Below are positions 8,002 to 15,681 of a stretch of 32,862 nt of DNA, in pieces. The DNA is from Gammaproteobacteria bacterium (GTDB lineage Bacteria > Pseudomonadota > Gammaproteobacteria > Natronospirales > REEB76), in contig DAHUYB010000043.1 of the NCBI GenBank assembly GCA_027315405.1, positions 1 to 32,862 of the forward strand, read 5' to 3'. The notes under the pieces were generated by a model. It was given only the letters and a program-made list of their open reading frames with translations. It searched no databases and was not told the origin of the DNA. The first letter of the stretch is position 1. Each line of letters begins with the position of its first letter. The position numbers and the translations under genes are program-made.

Positions 8002-9327
8002 GTGAATTTCCAGGAAACCTCCACCCTGTCTCCCAATATCGTTGCCCGCGCCGACCACAACATCTCGCGGACCCAGATTTCCGAAAACGCACTTAAAGTG
8101 CTGTATCGCCTGAAAACTGCGGGCTATGAGTCGTATCTGGTTGGCGGTGGTGTGCGCGACTTGCTGCTGGGCCGTGAACCCAAGGATTTTGATATCGCCA
8201 CTGACGCGCGTCCGGAACAGGTGCATGCGCTGTTCCGTAATTGCCGCATCATTGGCCGGCGCTTCCGGCTCGCGCATGTGCAATTTGGCGGCGAGATCAT
8301 CGAGGTGGCTACTTTCCGGGCCAATCAGGATGTGGCCCGCCAGGCGGACGTTGACGATGCTCATAACGATAGCGGCCGCATCCTGCGTGACAACACCTAT
8401 GGCACGCTGGAACAGGACGCCTTCCGGCGCGATTTTACCGTCAACGCGTTGTATTACGACATCCGTGATTTCTCCCTTAAGGATTATGTCAACGGCATTG
8501 CGGATTTACGCGCCGGTACTTTGCGGCTCATCGGCGACCCGCAAATCCGCTATCGCGAGGATCCGGTACGCATGCTGCGGGCAGTGCGGTTCGCCGCCAA
8601 ACTCGGTTTCCGCATCCACCCGGACACGGCAGCGCCGATCGCTGCGCTCTCAGCGCTGCTGGACGACATCCCGCCGGCGCGCTTGTTTGAGGAAATTCTT
8701 AAATTATTTCTGTACGGTTTTGGCCGGCAATCTTTCGAGAATTTGCGTCATTACGGCCTGTTCGCCCGCCTGTTTCCGCGCACAGATGCGATTTTGGATA
8801 CTGAAGAGCAGGGCTTCCCTCACACCTTCATTGCTGAAGCGCTCGCCAGCACTGATGTGCGAGTGAATGCGGATAAGTCAGTTACACCTGCGTTCCTGTT
8901 CGCAGCACTGTTGTGGGAACCGGTACGCCAGCAGGCGCTGGTTCTGGAAGCGCAGGGCATGCATTCGGGTGAGGCCTTGCGGCATGCCGCCGATGAGATT
9001 CTCCCCGAACAGATCAGTCATGTGGCGCTACCGCGCCGCTTCGCAACGCCCATGATCGAGATTTACCAGCTGCAGCCGCGTTTTGCACAACGCGACGGCA
9101 AACGACCGTTACGGCTGCTGGCGCATCCACGTTTCCGGGCCGCCTATGATTTTCTGATGTTGCGTGCCGCAGCCGGCGAAGTGGATACGGAGCTGGCCCG
9201 CTGGTGGACGGAATTCCAGAACGTCGATGCTGCCGGTCAAAGCAGTCTGTTAAACGCGACACCGACTGGACAGCGAGGCCGTTCGCGACGCCGACGGCGG
9301 CGCCGTGAGACCTCTCCGTCAGCGTAA
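8002..9327 (+). CDS. pcnB: Poly(A) polymerase I
   Basis: Adds 3' poly(A) tails to RNAs, marking them for decay. It is a class II nucleotidyltransferase of 441 residues. The N-terminal catalytic head shows YLVGGGVRDLLLG at about 45-57, the metal-binding DFD at 62-64, and RRDFTVNALYYD. The RNA-binding and neck region follows, then an Arg-rich tail (RSRRRRRRR) as in E. coli PcnB. That tail and SENALKVLYRL near the N-terminus separate it from CCA-adding enzyme. The start is GTG at 8002; no ATG and no clear ribosome-binding site lie nearby, so the exact start is uncertain. folK follows. Confidence 0.93.
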   Translation: MNFQETSTLSPNIVARADHNISRTQISENALKVLYRLKTAGYESYLVGGGVRDLLLGREPKDFDIATDARPEQVHALFRNCRIIGRRFRLAHVQFGGEIIEVATFRANQDVARQADVDDAHNDSGRILRDNTYGTLEQDAFRRDFTVNALYYDIRDFSLKDYVNGIADLRAGTLRLIGDPQIRYREDPVRMLRAVRFAAKLGFRIHPDTAAPIAALSALLDDIPPARLFEEILKLFLYGFGRQSFENLRHYGLFARLFPRTDAILDTEEQGFPHTFIAEALASTDVRVNADKSVTPAFLFAALLWEPVRQQALVLEAQGMHSGEALRHAADEILPEQISHVALPRRFATPMIEIYQLQPRFAQRDGKRPLRLLAHPRFRAAYDFLMLRAAAGEVDTELARWWTEFQNVDAAGQSSLLNATPTGQRGRSRRRRRRRETSPSA

Positions 9328-9331
9328 TACC

Positions 9332-9841
9332 GTGAGCGCCGGAGTTTCCGTGTATATCGGTCTTGGCAGCAACCTGGACGGACCATCCGGGCAGATACAG
9401 CGCGCCTTCATGGAATTGGGTGCCCTGCCCCGGAGCCGTCTGCTGGCGCACTCACACCTTTATAAGAGCCGGCCGCTCGGGCCACAGAATCAACCGGATT
9501 ACATCAACGCGGTAGCGACGCTGGCAACCGAACTTGCACCATTGGAATTGCTGCACTCTTTGCGGAAACTGGAGGAGGGGCATGGGCGCCGGCGCATAAG
9601 CGAACGCCGCTGGGGTGCGCGCAGTCTGGATCTGGATATTCTTGTTTATGGGGATATCCATCTGCAGTCACCGGAATTGACACTTCCGCATCCGGGTGTG
9701 CATCTGCGCAGTTTCGTCCTGTATCCTCTCGCAGAGTTGGTGCCGGCACTGATGATTCCCGGTCACGGTCCGGTACAGGCGTTGCGCGATCGTTGTCATA
9801 CACCACCCATCGAGCGCTACGAGGAAGCTGCGAATGAGTGA
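9332..9841 (+). CDS. folK: 6-hydroxymethyl-dihydropterin pyrophosphokinase
   Basis: Transfers pyrophosphate from ATP to 6-hydroxymethyl-7,8-dihydropterin, the step before dihydropteroate synthase in folate synthesis. The product has about 169 residues. Family features are VYIGLGSNL near the N-terminus, FLNAV-like DYINAVATL, and the signature RWGARSLDLDILVYG. The frame also opens at a GTG at 9305 inside pcnB; GTG at 9332 is preferred because it gives the usual short N-terminus, but neither has a clear ribosome-binding site. It overlaps the next gene by 8 bases. Confidence 0.93.
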   Translation: MSAGVSVYIGLGSNLDGPSGQIQRAFMELGALPRSRLLAHSHLYKSRPLGPQNQPDYINAVATLATELAPLELLHSLRKLEEGHGRRRISERRWGARSLDLDILVYGDIHLQSPELTLPHPGVHLRSFVLYPLAELVPALMIPGHGPVQALRDRCHTPPIERYEEAANE

Positions 9842-10478
9842 ACTCCAGCCCCGCTATCTGGTGGTGGAAGGCCCCATCGGCGTTGGCAAGACCAGTCTTG
9901 CCCAGCGCCTGGCTCAAACCTTCGGCGGCGAGCCGTTACTGGAAAGCGCTGAGGATAACCCGTTTCTGGAACGCTTTTACCGCGACCCCAGGAATGCCGC
10001 GCTGCCGACGCAGTTGTCATTCCTGTTCCAGCGCGCACGTCAATTGCAGCGGCTGCGTCAAGGCGACATTTTCACACCCCTGCGAGTGGCGGATTTCATG
10101 CTCGAGAAGGATCGGTTATTCGCGCAACTCAATCTCGATGATGATGAATTAGGGCTCTATGAACAGGTCTATGTGCATCTGACACTGGATTCGCCGCTGC
10201 CGGATATGGTGGTGTATCTGCAGGCACCGGTTGAAGTTCTCATGCGGCGCATCGTCCACCGGGGTGTTGGCTATGAACAATTCATCCAGCGGGATTATCT
10301 TGCGCGCGTCGCCGGTGCGTACGCGCATTTCTTTCACTATTACAACCGCTCACCCCTGTTGATCGTGAATGCTGCTGACATAAATCCTGTGGACAGCGAA
10401 GAGGACTATGGGTTGTTGGTAAAGGAAATCAGCCGCGTCAAGAGCGGCCGCCACTATTTCAATCCCGGCAAGGGCTAA
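9834..10478 (+). CDS. Deoxynucleoside kinase (deoxyadenosine/deoxyguanosine kinase family)
   Basis: Probable salvage kinase phosphorylating deoxynucleosides. It has 214 residues, starting MSELQPRYLVVEG and the P-loop GPIGVGKTS (13-21). Next come the dNK-family blocks FLERFYRDP, QLSFLFQRARQL and FMLEKDRLFA (the DR/ERS-type motif), and a C-terminal LID-like RRIVHRGVGYEQ. A gene of this family between folK and panB is a recurrent gammaproteobacterial arrangement. It overlaps the 3' end of folK by 8 bases, suggesting coupling. Substrate preference cannot be read from the sequence. Confidence 0.88.
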   Translation: MSELQPRYLVVEGPIGVGKTSLAQRLAQTFGGEPLLESAEDNPFLERFYRDPRNAALPTQLSFLFQRARQLQRLRQGDIFTPLRVADFMLEKDRLFAQLNLDDDELGLYEQVYVHLTLDSPLPDMVVYLQAPVEVLMRRIVHRGVGYEQFIQRDYLARVAGAYAHFFHYYNRSPLLIVNAADINPVDSEEDYGLLVKEISRVKSGRHYFNPGKG

Positions 10479-10544
10479 CAACTAATTAAATGACAGCCCG
10501 CGGGAAGGGCACATGCAGGTGCTCATGCTTTTCGATCGGGCTAA

Positions 10545-10584
10545 CTGATTGAAAAATGGAGAAAACCGGAAATCACATTTTCAG
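10545..10584 (+). repeat. Copy 1 of a 40-base intergenic motif (second copy at 25401)
   Basis: This 40-base stretch, starting CTGATTGAAAAATGGAG, matches 25401-25440 at 35 of 40 positions with no gaps. It lies in the 210-base spacer between the deoxynucleoside kinase and panB. Both copies are intergenic, on the same strand, upstream of a gene (panB, hflK). Both also keep a short open frame starting at TTG with the pattern MxNGExRKSHF. Confidence 0.6.
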
Positions 10585-10596
10585 TTGGGGGGGTGT

Positions 10597-10617
10597 AACA
10601 GGCCATGCTGGCCTGTT
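10597..10617 (+). repeat. Perfect hairpin upstream of panB
   Basis: AACAGGCCA-TGC-TGGCCTGTT gives a 9-bp perfect stem with a 3-base loop, 71 bases before panB. It is not followed by T residues, so it is not an intrinsic terminator. It could be an operator or a leader structure. Confidence 0.5.
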
Positions 10618-10688
10618 CCAAGAATCTGCTGGAGCTTGATGTTTAAGCGGCTGCCCGCCATGCTGATGCCAGGCGAGACGGAGTTTGC

Positions 10689-11516
10689 ATGTACACCCAA
10701 CCTGAAAACCGCAGCCAGACCGAAAAGTTCACACTGGCGACGCTGGCGAAAATGAAGGCAACAGGCGAAAAAATCGCCTGTCTCACCGCCTATGACGCGA
10801 GTTTCGGGGCGTTGCTGGACAATGCCGGCGTGGACGTGGTGCTGGTCGGTGACTCCCTGGGCAACGTCATCCAGGGTCATGCCACCACTGTGCCCGTGAC
10901 CATGGATGACATGGTGTATCACAGCCGGCTGGTGGAACGCGGCCTCAAGCGTGCATTCTTCATGGTGGATATGCCGTTCATGAGCTATCCGACCCCGGAG
11001 ATCGCGCTTAGCAATGCGGCGCGCCTCATGCAGGAGGGTGGCGCGCAGATGGTCAAGCTGGAAGGCAGCGGTCACCAGGCGGAAATTGTGCGCTACCTCA
11101 ACGAAAACGGGGTACCGGTATGCGCGCATCTGGGCCTGCGGCCCCAGAATGTGCACAAGTTAGGCGGCTTCAAGGTACAGGGACGCGGCAAACCGGCGGC
11201 ACGTAAGATGCTGGAAGACGCGCTGCTGCTGGAAAAGGCAGGGGCTGACATCATCCTGCTGGAGCTGGTCCCGCGGAAGCTGGCTGCCGAAATCACCGCC
11301 AAGGTGAAAGTGCCAGTCATCGGTATCGGTGCGGGGGCCGAGGTGGACGGTCAGATACTGGTGCTGTACGACATGCTGGATATCACTCCGGGGCGACGCC
11401 CCAGGTTCGCGCGTAATTTCATGGCAGGTGCCGGGGGTCCACGCACCGCTGTGGAGGCGTATGTGAAGGCGGTGCGGGATGGCAGTTACCCTGCGCTTGA
11501 GCACAGTTTCGACTGA
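10689..11516 (+). CDS. panB: 3-methyl-2-oxobutanoate hydroxymethyltransferase
   Basis: First committed step of pantothenate synthesis: it transfers a hydroxymethyl group from methylene-THF to alpha-ketoisovalerate, giving ketopantoate. The product has 275 residues with a TIM-barrel. Motifs are ACLTAYDASFG, VVLVGDSLGNVIQGH (metal-binding Asp), MVKLEGSG, CAHLGLRPQ, ELVP and GIGAGAEVDGQILV. The ATG at 10689 has CGGAG about 7 bases upstream. panC follows after 35 bases, so panB and panC are probably one transcript. Confidence 0.96.
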   Translation: MYTQPENRSQTEKFTLATLAKMKATGEKIACLTAYDASFGALLDNAGVDVVLVGDSLGNVIQGHATTVPVTMDDMVYHSRLVERGLKRAFFMVDMPFMSYPTPEIALSNAARLMQEGGAQMVKLEGSGHQAEIVRYLNENGVPVCAHLGLRPQNVHKLGGFKVQGRGKPAARKMLEDALLLEKAGADIILLELVPRKLAAEITAKVKVPVIGIGAGAEVDGQILVLYDMLDITPGRRPRFARNFMAGAGGPRTAVEAYVKAVRDGSYPALEHSFD

Positions 11517-11551
11517 ATTCGGATGATCCTGCATTCCGCCAAGCGCAAGCC

Positions 11552-12427
11552 ATGTTGACATTACACGGCATTATTGAACTTCGCGACTACGTCAAACACT
11601 GGCGCATCACCGGCCAGAGAATCGCGTTTGTGCCCACCATGGGGAATCTACATGCCGGGCATCTGCACCTGGTGGAACGCGCCCATGAATTTGCCGAGCG
11701 TGTGGCAGTAAGCATTTTTGTGAATCCTTTGCAGTTCGGTCCCAACGAGGATTTTAAGAATTACCCGCGCACCTTGGAGGCCGATAAAATCCAACTGGCT
11801 GCGGCTGGGGTAGATCTGCTGTTCGCGCCATCGTTGGATGAGATGTACGCCTGTGACCGGGAGCAGGTCACACGCATCGAGGTTCCGGAACTCGCCTCAA
11901 TACTGGACGGTAAATTCCGGCCCGGGCATTTCGCTGGTATGGCCACGATAGTTGTCAAATTATTTAATATGGTGCAACCGGATGTGGCGTTATTCGGTGA
12001 AAAGGATTATCAGCAATTGGCAGTAGTCCGCCGGGTGGTGGCGGATTTGTGCATACCGGTGAAAATCGTCGGCGTTCCCACGGTGCGCGAGGCCAACGGT
12101 CTGGCCATGAGCTCACGCAATCAATACCTGACCGCCTCGGAACGTGAACTGGCGCCGCTGTTGTTTCGTACGCTCGGTGAATTGGCGCAAGCGCTGAACG
12201 ATGGCAGACGTGATTTTCAGCGGCTCGAATCCGAAGCCGTACGCAAACTTTCCGCGGTTGGCATGCGCCCTGACTATGTGGCTATCCGTGCCCCCGGCAC
12301 GCTGGCAACGCCGGATGAGGTAACGGTAAATTTCGTGGTGCTGGCCGCAGCCTGGTTAGGCAAAGCACGCCTCATCGACAATGTCGAAGTGCATACTACG
12401 GTCGCAGCGGGACATATCAGCACTTGA
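11552..12427 (+). CDS. panC: Pantothenate synthetase (pantoate--beta-alanine ligase)
   Basis: Condenses pantoate with beta-alanine, using ATP and a pantoyl-adenylate intermediate. It has 291 residues. The nucleotide-binding HIGH-type motif is [13 protein letters not shown] at 26-38 (His34 and His37). Other family blocks are [42 protein letters not shown] and the KMSKS-equivalent MSSRNQYL. The distal panD supplies its beta-alanine. Confidence 0.96.
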   Translation: MLTLHGIIELRDYVKHWRITGQRIAFVPTMGNLHAGHLHLVERAHEFAERVAVSIFVNPLQFGPNEDFKNYPRTLEADKIQLAAAGVDLLFAPSLDEMYACDREQVTRIEVPELASILDGKFRPGHFAGMATIVVKLFNMVQPDVALFGEKDYQQLAVVRRVVADLCIPVKIVGVPTVREANGLAMSSRNQYLTASERELAPLLFRTLGELAQALNDGRRDFQRLESEAVRKLSAVGMRPDYVAIRAPGTLATPDEVTVNFVVLAAAWLGKARLIDNVEVHTTVAAGHIST

Positions 12428-12453
12428 GCGCCTGAATAGGAGCAAGGTAAAAT
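12424..12453 (+). promoter_or_regulatory. Candidate panD promoter (TTGAGC-18-TAAAAT)
   Basis: A -35-like TTGAGC (12424-12429) is followed after 18 bases by TAAAAT (12448-12453), spanning the panC stop. The predicted start near 12460 leaves about a 25-base leader to the panD ATG. panD may still be read mainly from upstream. Confidence 0.35.
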
Positions 12454-12485
12454 ATCGCTCCGTTACACAGGCTCTCCTGATCCGC

Positions 12486-12866
12486 ATGCAACTCACCCTG
12501 CTCAAAGCCAAACTGCACCGCGCCCGCGTAACCCATGCGGAAGTCGATTATGAAGGCTCCTGTGCCATTGACGGCAATCTGCTGGATGCCGCCGGCATCC
12601 TCGATTACGAGCAGCTCCACATTTATAATGTCAGCAACGGTGAACGCTTCACCACCTACGCCATTCGTGCGGAAGATGGTAGCGGCATCATTTCAGTGAA
12701 TGGCGCCGCCGCGCATCGCGCCGTACCCGGCGATCGCGTCATTATCTGCGTTTATGCGCAATTAAACGCCGCCGAAGCCATCAACTACAGGCCGCGGCTT
12801 GTTTATCTCGACGCGCTCAACCAGATCACGCGCACTGCCAACGCCATCCCCATCCAGGCCGCTTGA
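12486..12866 (+). CDS. panD: Aspartate 1-decarboxylase proenzyme
   Basis: Pyruvoyl-dependent enzyme that makes beta-alanine from aspartate for PanC. The product has 126 residues and reads very like E. coli Pan[22 protein letters not shown] contains the self-cleavage site Gly24-Ser25, the same numbering as E. coli. Ser25 becomes the pyruvoyl group. Further matches are [25 protein letters not shown] and the closing [11 protein letters not shown]. The frame is open about 35 codons upstream into panC, but ATG 12486 gives the conserved start. PanD of this type usually needs the PanZ/PanM maturation factor, not seen here. Confidence 0.96.
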   Translation: MQLTLLKAKLHRARVTHAEVDYEGSCAIDGNLLDAAGILDYEQLHIYNVSNGERFTTYAIRAEDGSGIISVNGAAAHRAVPGDRVIICVYAQLNAAEAINYRPRLVYLDALNQITRTANAIPIQAA

Positions 12867-12867
12867 G

Positions 12868-12884
12868 CCCGCAATTCTTGCGGG
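12868..12884. repeat. Hairpin after panD
   Basis: CCCGCAA-TTC-TTGCGGG (7-bp stem, 3-base loop) starts 2 bases after the panD stop. G residues follow rather than T, so termination would have to be inefficient or factor-assisted. It may protect the pan mRNA 3' end. Confidence 0.4.
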
Positions 12885-12961
12885 AGGGTGGGGCGCACGT
12901 CGCGGTTGACTGCAAAGCCCAAAGGGTTAAGCTGCATTCATCCCTCGCAGTCTAATTATCC

Positions 12962-13696
12962 ATGAGTGCCTCCATCACCCAATCTCCGTCTTCTGGCGCC
13001 AGCGCGGATCAATTCCGGCGCAGCGGTTATACGCTGCTGCCTCAGGTTGTCAGCCCCGAAAGCGCCCGGTTGGTAGCCACTTATGCACTGCTGCAGCAGA
13101 AATGGCCGGGTTACTACCAGTCCGAGGAAATGTTCCGGGTGGCGCTTGGCCGTTACGCCGATGCCCTCAGCGAAGCGCTGTTACTGGAATTGAAACCAGT
13201 GGTAGAGCAGGCCACGGGCCTTGAATTGCTACCCTGTTATTCCTACCTGCGCATCTACGGCAACGGCGCGATATTGCCAAAGCATCTGGATCGGCCCTCC
13301 TGCGAAATTAGCACCTCGTTGACACTGGGGTTCAAGGCGTCGGCTGCGTGGCCTCTGTGCGTGCATGCGGACGGTGTGGACAAGCCGCTGTCGCTGATGC
13401 CCGGCGATATGCTCATTTATCGCGGCGCGGATGTACCCCATTGGCGCGAAACGTTTAGCGGTGAATACTGGGTGCAGACCTTTCTGCATTACGTGGATGC
13501 CCATGGACAGTTCACCGATTTCAAATTCGATGGGCGTGAGCGCATCGGCCCCTTCGATAAACTCAGCATGCAACGGAAATTCCAGCGGCCCGCAAGTCTG
13601 GGGCAGTATGACAAGCCAGCGACTGTGGGCCCGGATGCGCCCTGCCCCTGTGGCAGCGGTCTGCGATTCCGGGATTGTCACGGACGCAAGGTTTGA
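12962..13696 (+). CDS. Predicted 2OG-Fe(II) oxygenase with C-terminal SEC-C zinc motif
   Basis: A product of 244 residues with two recognisable parts. Residues about 90-175 have the double-stranded beta-helix pattern of Fe(II)/2-oxoglutarate oxygenases: RIYGNGAILPKHLD with H108 and D110, LSLMPGDMLIYRG, then H160 in VPHWRE as the likely third iron ligand. A following basic residue would bind 2OG. The last 17 residues are a SEC-C motif, CPCGSGLRFRDCHG, a zinc-binding tail best known from SecA. The substrate is unknown. A weak TTGACT (12906) with TAAGCT (12928) could be its promoter. It stands alone between panD and a degenerate stretch. The fold call rests on motifs only. Confidence 0.75.
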   Translation: MSASITQSPSSGASADQFRRSGYTLLPQVVSPESARLVATYALLQQKWPGYYQSEEMFRVALGRYADALSEALLLELKPVVEQATGLELLPCYSYLRIYGNGAILPKHLDRPSCEISTSLTLGFKASAAWPLCVHADGVDKPLSLMPGDMLIYRGADVPHWRETFSGEYWVQTFLHYVDAHGQFTDFKFDGRERIGPFDKLSMQRKFQRPASLGQYDKPATVGPDAPCPCGSGLRFRDCHGRKV

Positions 13697-13954
13697 ATTC
13701 AGGTGTTTAGGGATTTCATGGCCGAAAAAAAATCGTATGCGATTTAACAAATCCGGCAATGCCGGGACTTGCGAAGATCGGGCAAACCACCCAAACCGAT
13801 GTGAAGCTTCGCATGGATTCAGTTGTACACCACCGGGGTTCCCGTGCCATTTGAATGTGTTTATGCTGTAGAGGTTGACGATTGCGCCCGTGTGAAATCC
13901 GCATTACATATCGCTGTACGGCACCACCGAATTCATGGCGACCAGTCCCTAATG
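13697..13954. other. Spacer without a supported gene
   Basis: 258 bases with only short overlapping frames whose translations resemble no known family. I see no tRNA, clear hairpin or promoter. Together with the propeller fragment beside it, this looks like decayed coding DNA. Confidence 0.4.
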
Positions 13955-14170
13955 TCACCTACCCCCAGCGCCGCCGGTGATCTGATAGCGCATGATTTTC
14001 AGGATAGGTTTGCCATGAAAATCTTCAATGGGAAGATAAACCAGTCCCGTCGCTGGGTCGACCGCAATGGAATGGGCATCATCACCGACATATTCCTGCC
14101 CCAGCTTGCGCAATCCATCCTTGGTGATATGAAACACTGAGACAATCCCACTCTCGCTGGCAACATACAA
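13955..14170 (-). pseudogene. C-terminal fragment of a YVTN/YncE-like beta-propeller protein
   Basis: 71 codons on the minus strand read like the end of a secreted beta-propeller: YVASESGIVSVFHI, then GDDAHSIAVDPATGLVYLP and FHGKPILKIMRY. These are typical blade repeats of YVTN-family proteins, which normally exceed 300 residues. A TAA lies directly upstream of the TTG at 14170, and the sequence beyond belongs to another ORF on the opposite strand. The N-terminal blades are therefore missing, and this is best read as a truncated remnant. Confidence 0.6.
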
Positions 14171-14180
14171 TTATCTTGCA

Positions 14181-14372
14181 ATGGCCTTCGGCGTAATCGT
14201 GGCTATCATCAGTCTCTCCGATATACTCACGTGGGTTCCCGCTGAGGCCGCCCTCAAGTCGGTGAGCTGGATCATACCGGCAGCCTATTGCATCGTCTTC
14301 TTATTGTTGCCGGCAGCTTTTCCCGCGCTGAATGAGCCCAAGCCGGTCCCAAACAGAGTAACGTTCAAATGA
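14181..14372 (+). CDS. Small two-helix membrane protein, possibly a truncated remnant
   Basis: 63 residues with two hydrophobic segments, about 3-18 (FGVIVAIISLSDILTWV) and 29-50 (WIIPAAYCIVFLLLPAAF), then a short polar tail. There is no signal peptide and no clear ribosome-binding site at ATG 14181. The frame runs open upstream to a TGA at 14130, so this may be the 3' end of a longer lost membrane protein. Its stop overlaps the next ATG (ATGA), so the two ORFs appear translationally coupled. Function unknown. Confidence 0.45.
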   Translation: MAFGVIVAIISLSDILTWVPAEAALKSVSWIIPAAYCIVFLLLPAAFPALNEPKPVPNRVTFK

Positions 14373-15286
14373 AAAAGAAACTTGCTGCCTTGCCTCAAGC
14401 ACCAGACGACAAAGTTATACCATCGAACACCGGAGGCCCTGGTAGCACTCCTGCGTTATGGCTTCTGCTGTTGCTGGTTCTGAGTATGGGCATGATGGTC
14501 CCCGTCTGGGCCAAGGGCTCGCAGTTGGGCGCCTCCGATCCGTGCGCGGGGCCCGATGCGCTCCTGGACCTGCTGGATCGCCCCACCGTGGGAGACAGTG
14601 CCTGCGTGGTGAAGCCCGGTTATGCGGTCCTGGAGACCGGATGGGCCCGGTACACGCTCTTTGGCCAGAGCGGACATGCGTTGGGATACCCGCAAGGAGA
14701 ACTGCGGTTCGGCCTGCCTGAGCAGAATGAATTTGTATTTCTTCCTCCCAACCTCAGCCGTCAGGTGACACCCATGCCCGGCGGAGGCAGTCAGACCATC
14801 GCGGGGGGAAGTGCTTCGGTCGTGGGGATCAAGCACGAATTCGGCTACAACGCCCGCTGGATCTGGGCGGGCGAGACCCTCTTTACGCTGCCCTCCGGCA
14901 GTCCGACATACGGCTCGGCCGCCACGGGTTATGCGGTCAATGGCATCGTCGGCTACAGCCTCACTTCCTCGGTCGCCTTGACCCTGATGCTCGGAGTGAC
15001 GCACTTGGCCCAGCCCGCCAACCTGCAAGGGGGCGCGTACTACTGGAGCGTGAATCCGGACCTAGTGCTCACCTGGGAGACCACCCAGAACTTTCAATTT
15101 TACCTGGAAGCCTACGGACAGAATCACACGGGCCCGGGCCAGGGCGCGGGGTACGACGCCGATGGGGGCGTCCAATATCTCATCACTCCCCGTTTTGAGG
15201 TGGATGCGGAGATCGGCCAACGGATCTCGGGCAACTTGGGCGGCTGGTCACACTATTTTGGCGTGGGTGCGGGATTTCTGTTCTGA
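14369..15286 (+). CDS. Predicted outer-membrane beta-barrel protein (Phenol_MetA_deg-like)
   Basis: 305 residues. After an unusually long N-terminal stretch, a hydrophobic helix at about 29-47 ending PVWAKG looks like a signal sequence. The mature part has alternating strands rich in aromatic residues and Gly (VLETGWARYTLF, IKHEFGYNARWIWAGET, YFGVGAGFLF) and ends in Phe, as barrel proteins do. This recalls the 'putative MetA-pathway of phenol degradation' transporter family. Nothing nearby gives a substrate. It overlaps the preceding small ORF by 4 bases and sits in an accessory stretch of remnants, so horizontal origin is plausible. Confidence 0.6.
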   Translation: MKKKLAALPQAPDDKVIPSNTGGPGSTPALWLLLLLVLSMGMMVPVWAKGSQLGASDPCAGPDALLDLLDRPTVGDSACVVKPGYAVLETGWARYTLFGQSGHALGYPQGELRFGLPEQNEFVFLPPNLSRQVTPMPGGGSQTIAGGSASVVGIKHEFGYNARWIWAGETLFTLPSGSPTYGSAATGYAVNGIVGYSLTSSVALTLMLGVTHLAQPANLQGGAYYWSVNPDLVLTWETTQNFQFYLEAYGQNHTGPGQGAGYDADGGVQYLITPRFEVDAEIGQRISGNLGGWSHYFGVGAGFLF

Positions 15287-15681
15287 TTCATTCAGAAAGC
15301 TTCTGGTGTGCGTGATCGCTGCCACACCACGGGCGTCCAGCGTTGCTGGCGGCGGGAGACGCGCGCGAAGGTTATAGGCACGAGTTCGTGGAGCACGTTC
15401 GACATTGAGAACGTCCCCGGTGTGTTTGAGATTGCTTGCCGATTTCCGGCGGACTAGACGAATCAATTCTTCGATTGGATATTATTCAGCCAATCGGCAC
15501 TTACTATAATTCGTACAATGCTTTGAGTTTAGGCTCAGTGACGATGCTCTCTTAAATCGGGCGGATTTATATTGAGCACAACATTAGCCGATGACTCCGC
15601 TCTTAAACCTCTGCGTCCACCCGAAGATGAAAACTTCCATGAGCTTGTCAACCGCAAGGAAAACAAGAAGAGGGCAGCACG
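15287..15681. other. 395-base spacer before the petB remnant
   Basis: No supported gene. It holds a TATAAT at 15505-15510 and the inverted repeat GATTGG/CCAATC (15473-15478, 15490-15495), described separately. The rest shows no clear structure. Confidence 0.4.
15473..15510 (+). promoter_or_regulatory. Candidate promoter with overlapping inverted repeat, upstream of petB remnant
   Basis: A perfect -10 TATAAT (15505-15510) with a weak -35 (TTATTC, 15482-15487, 17-base spacing). The inverted repeat GATTGG-N11-CCAATC (15473-15495) spans the -35, as an operator would. The predicted transcript would read the cytochrome b pseudogene starting at 15682, so this may be the surviving promoter of a former pet operon. 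Confidence 0.35.

Noticed and set aside
13716-13958. Minus-strand 80-codon ORF downstream of the oxygenase
   Set aside because: No family resemblance, no ribosome-binding site, and it overlaps the propeller fragment; treated as spacer.
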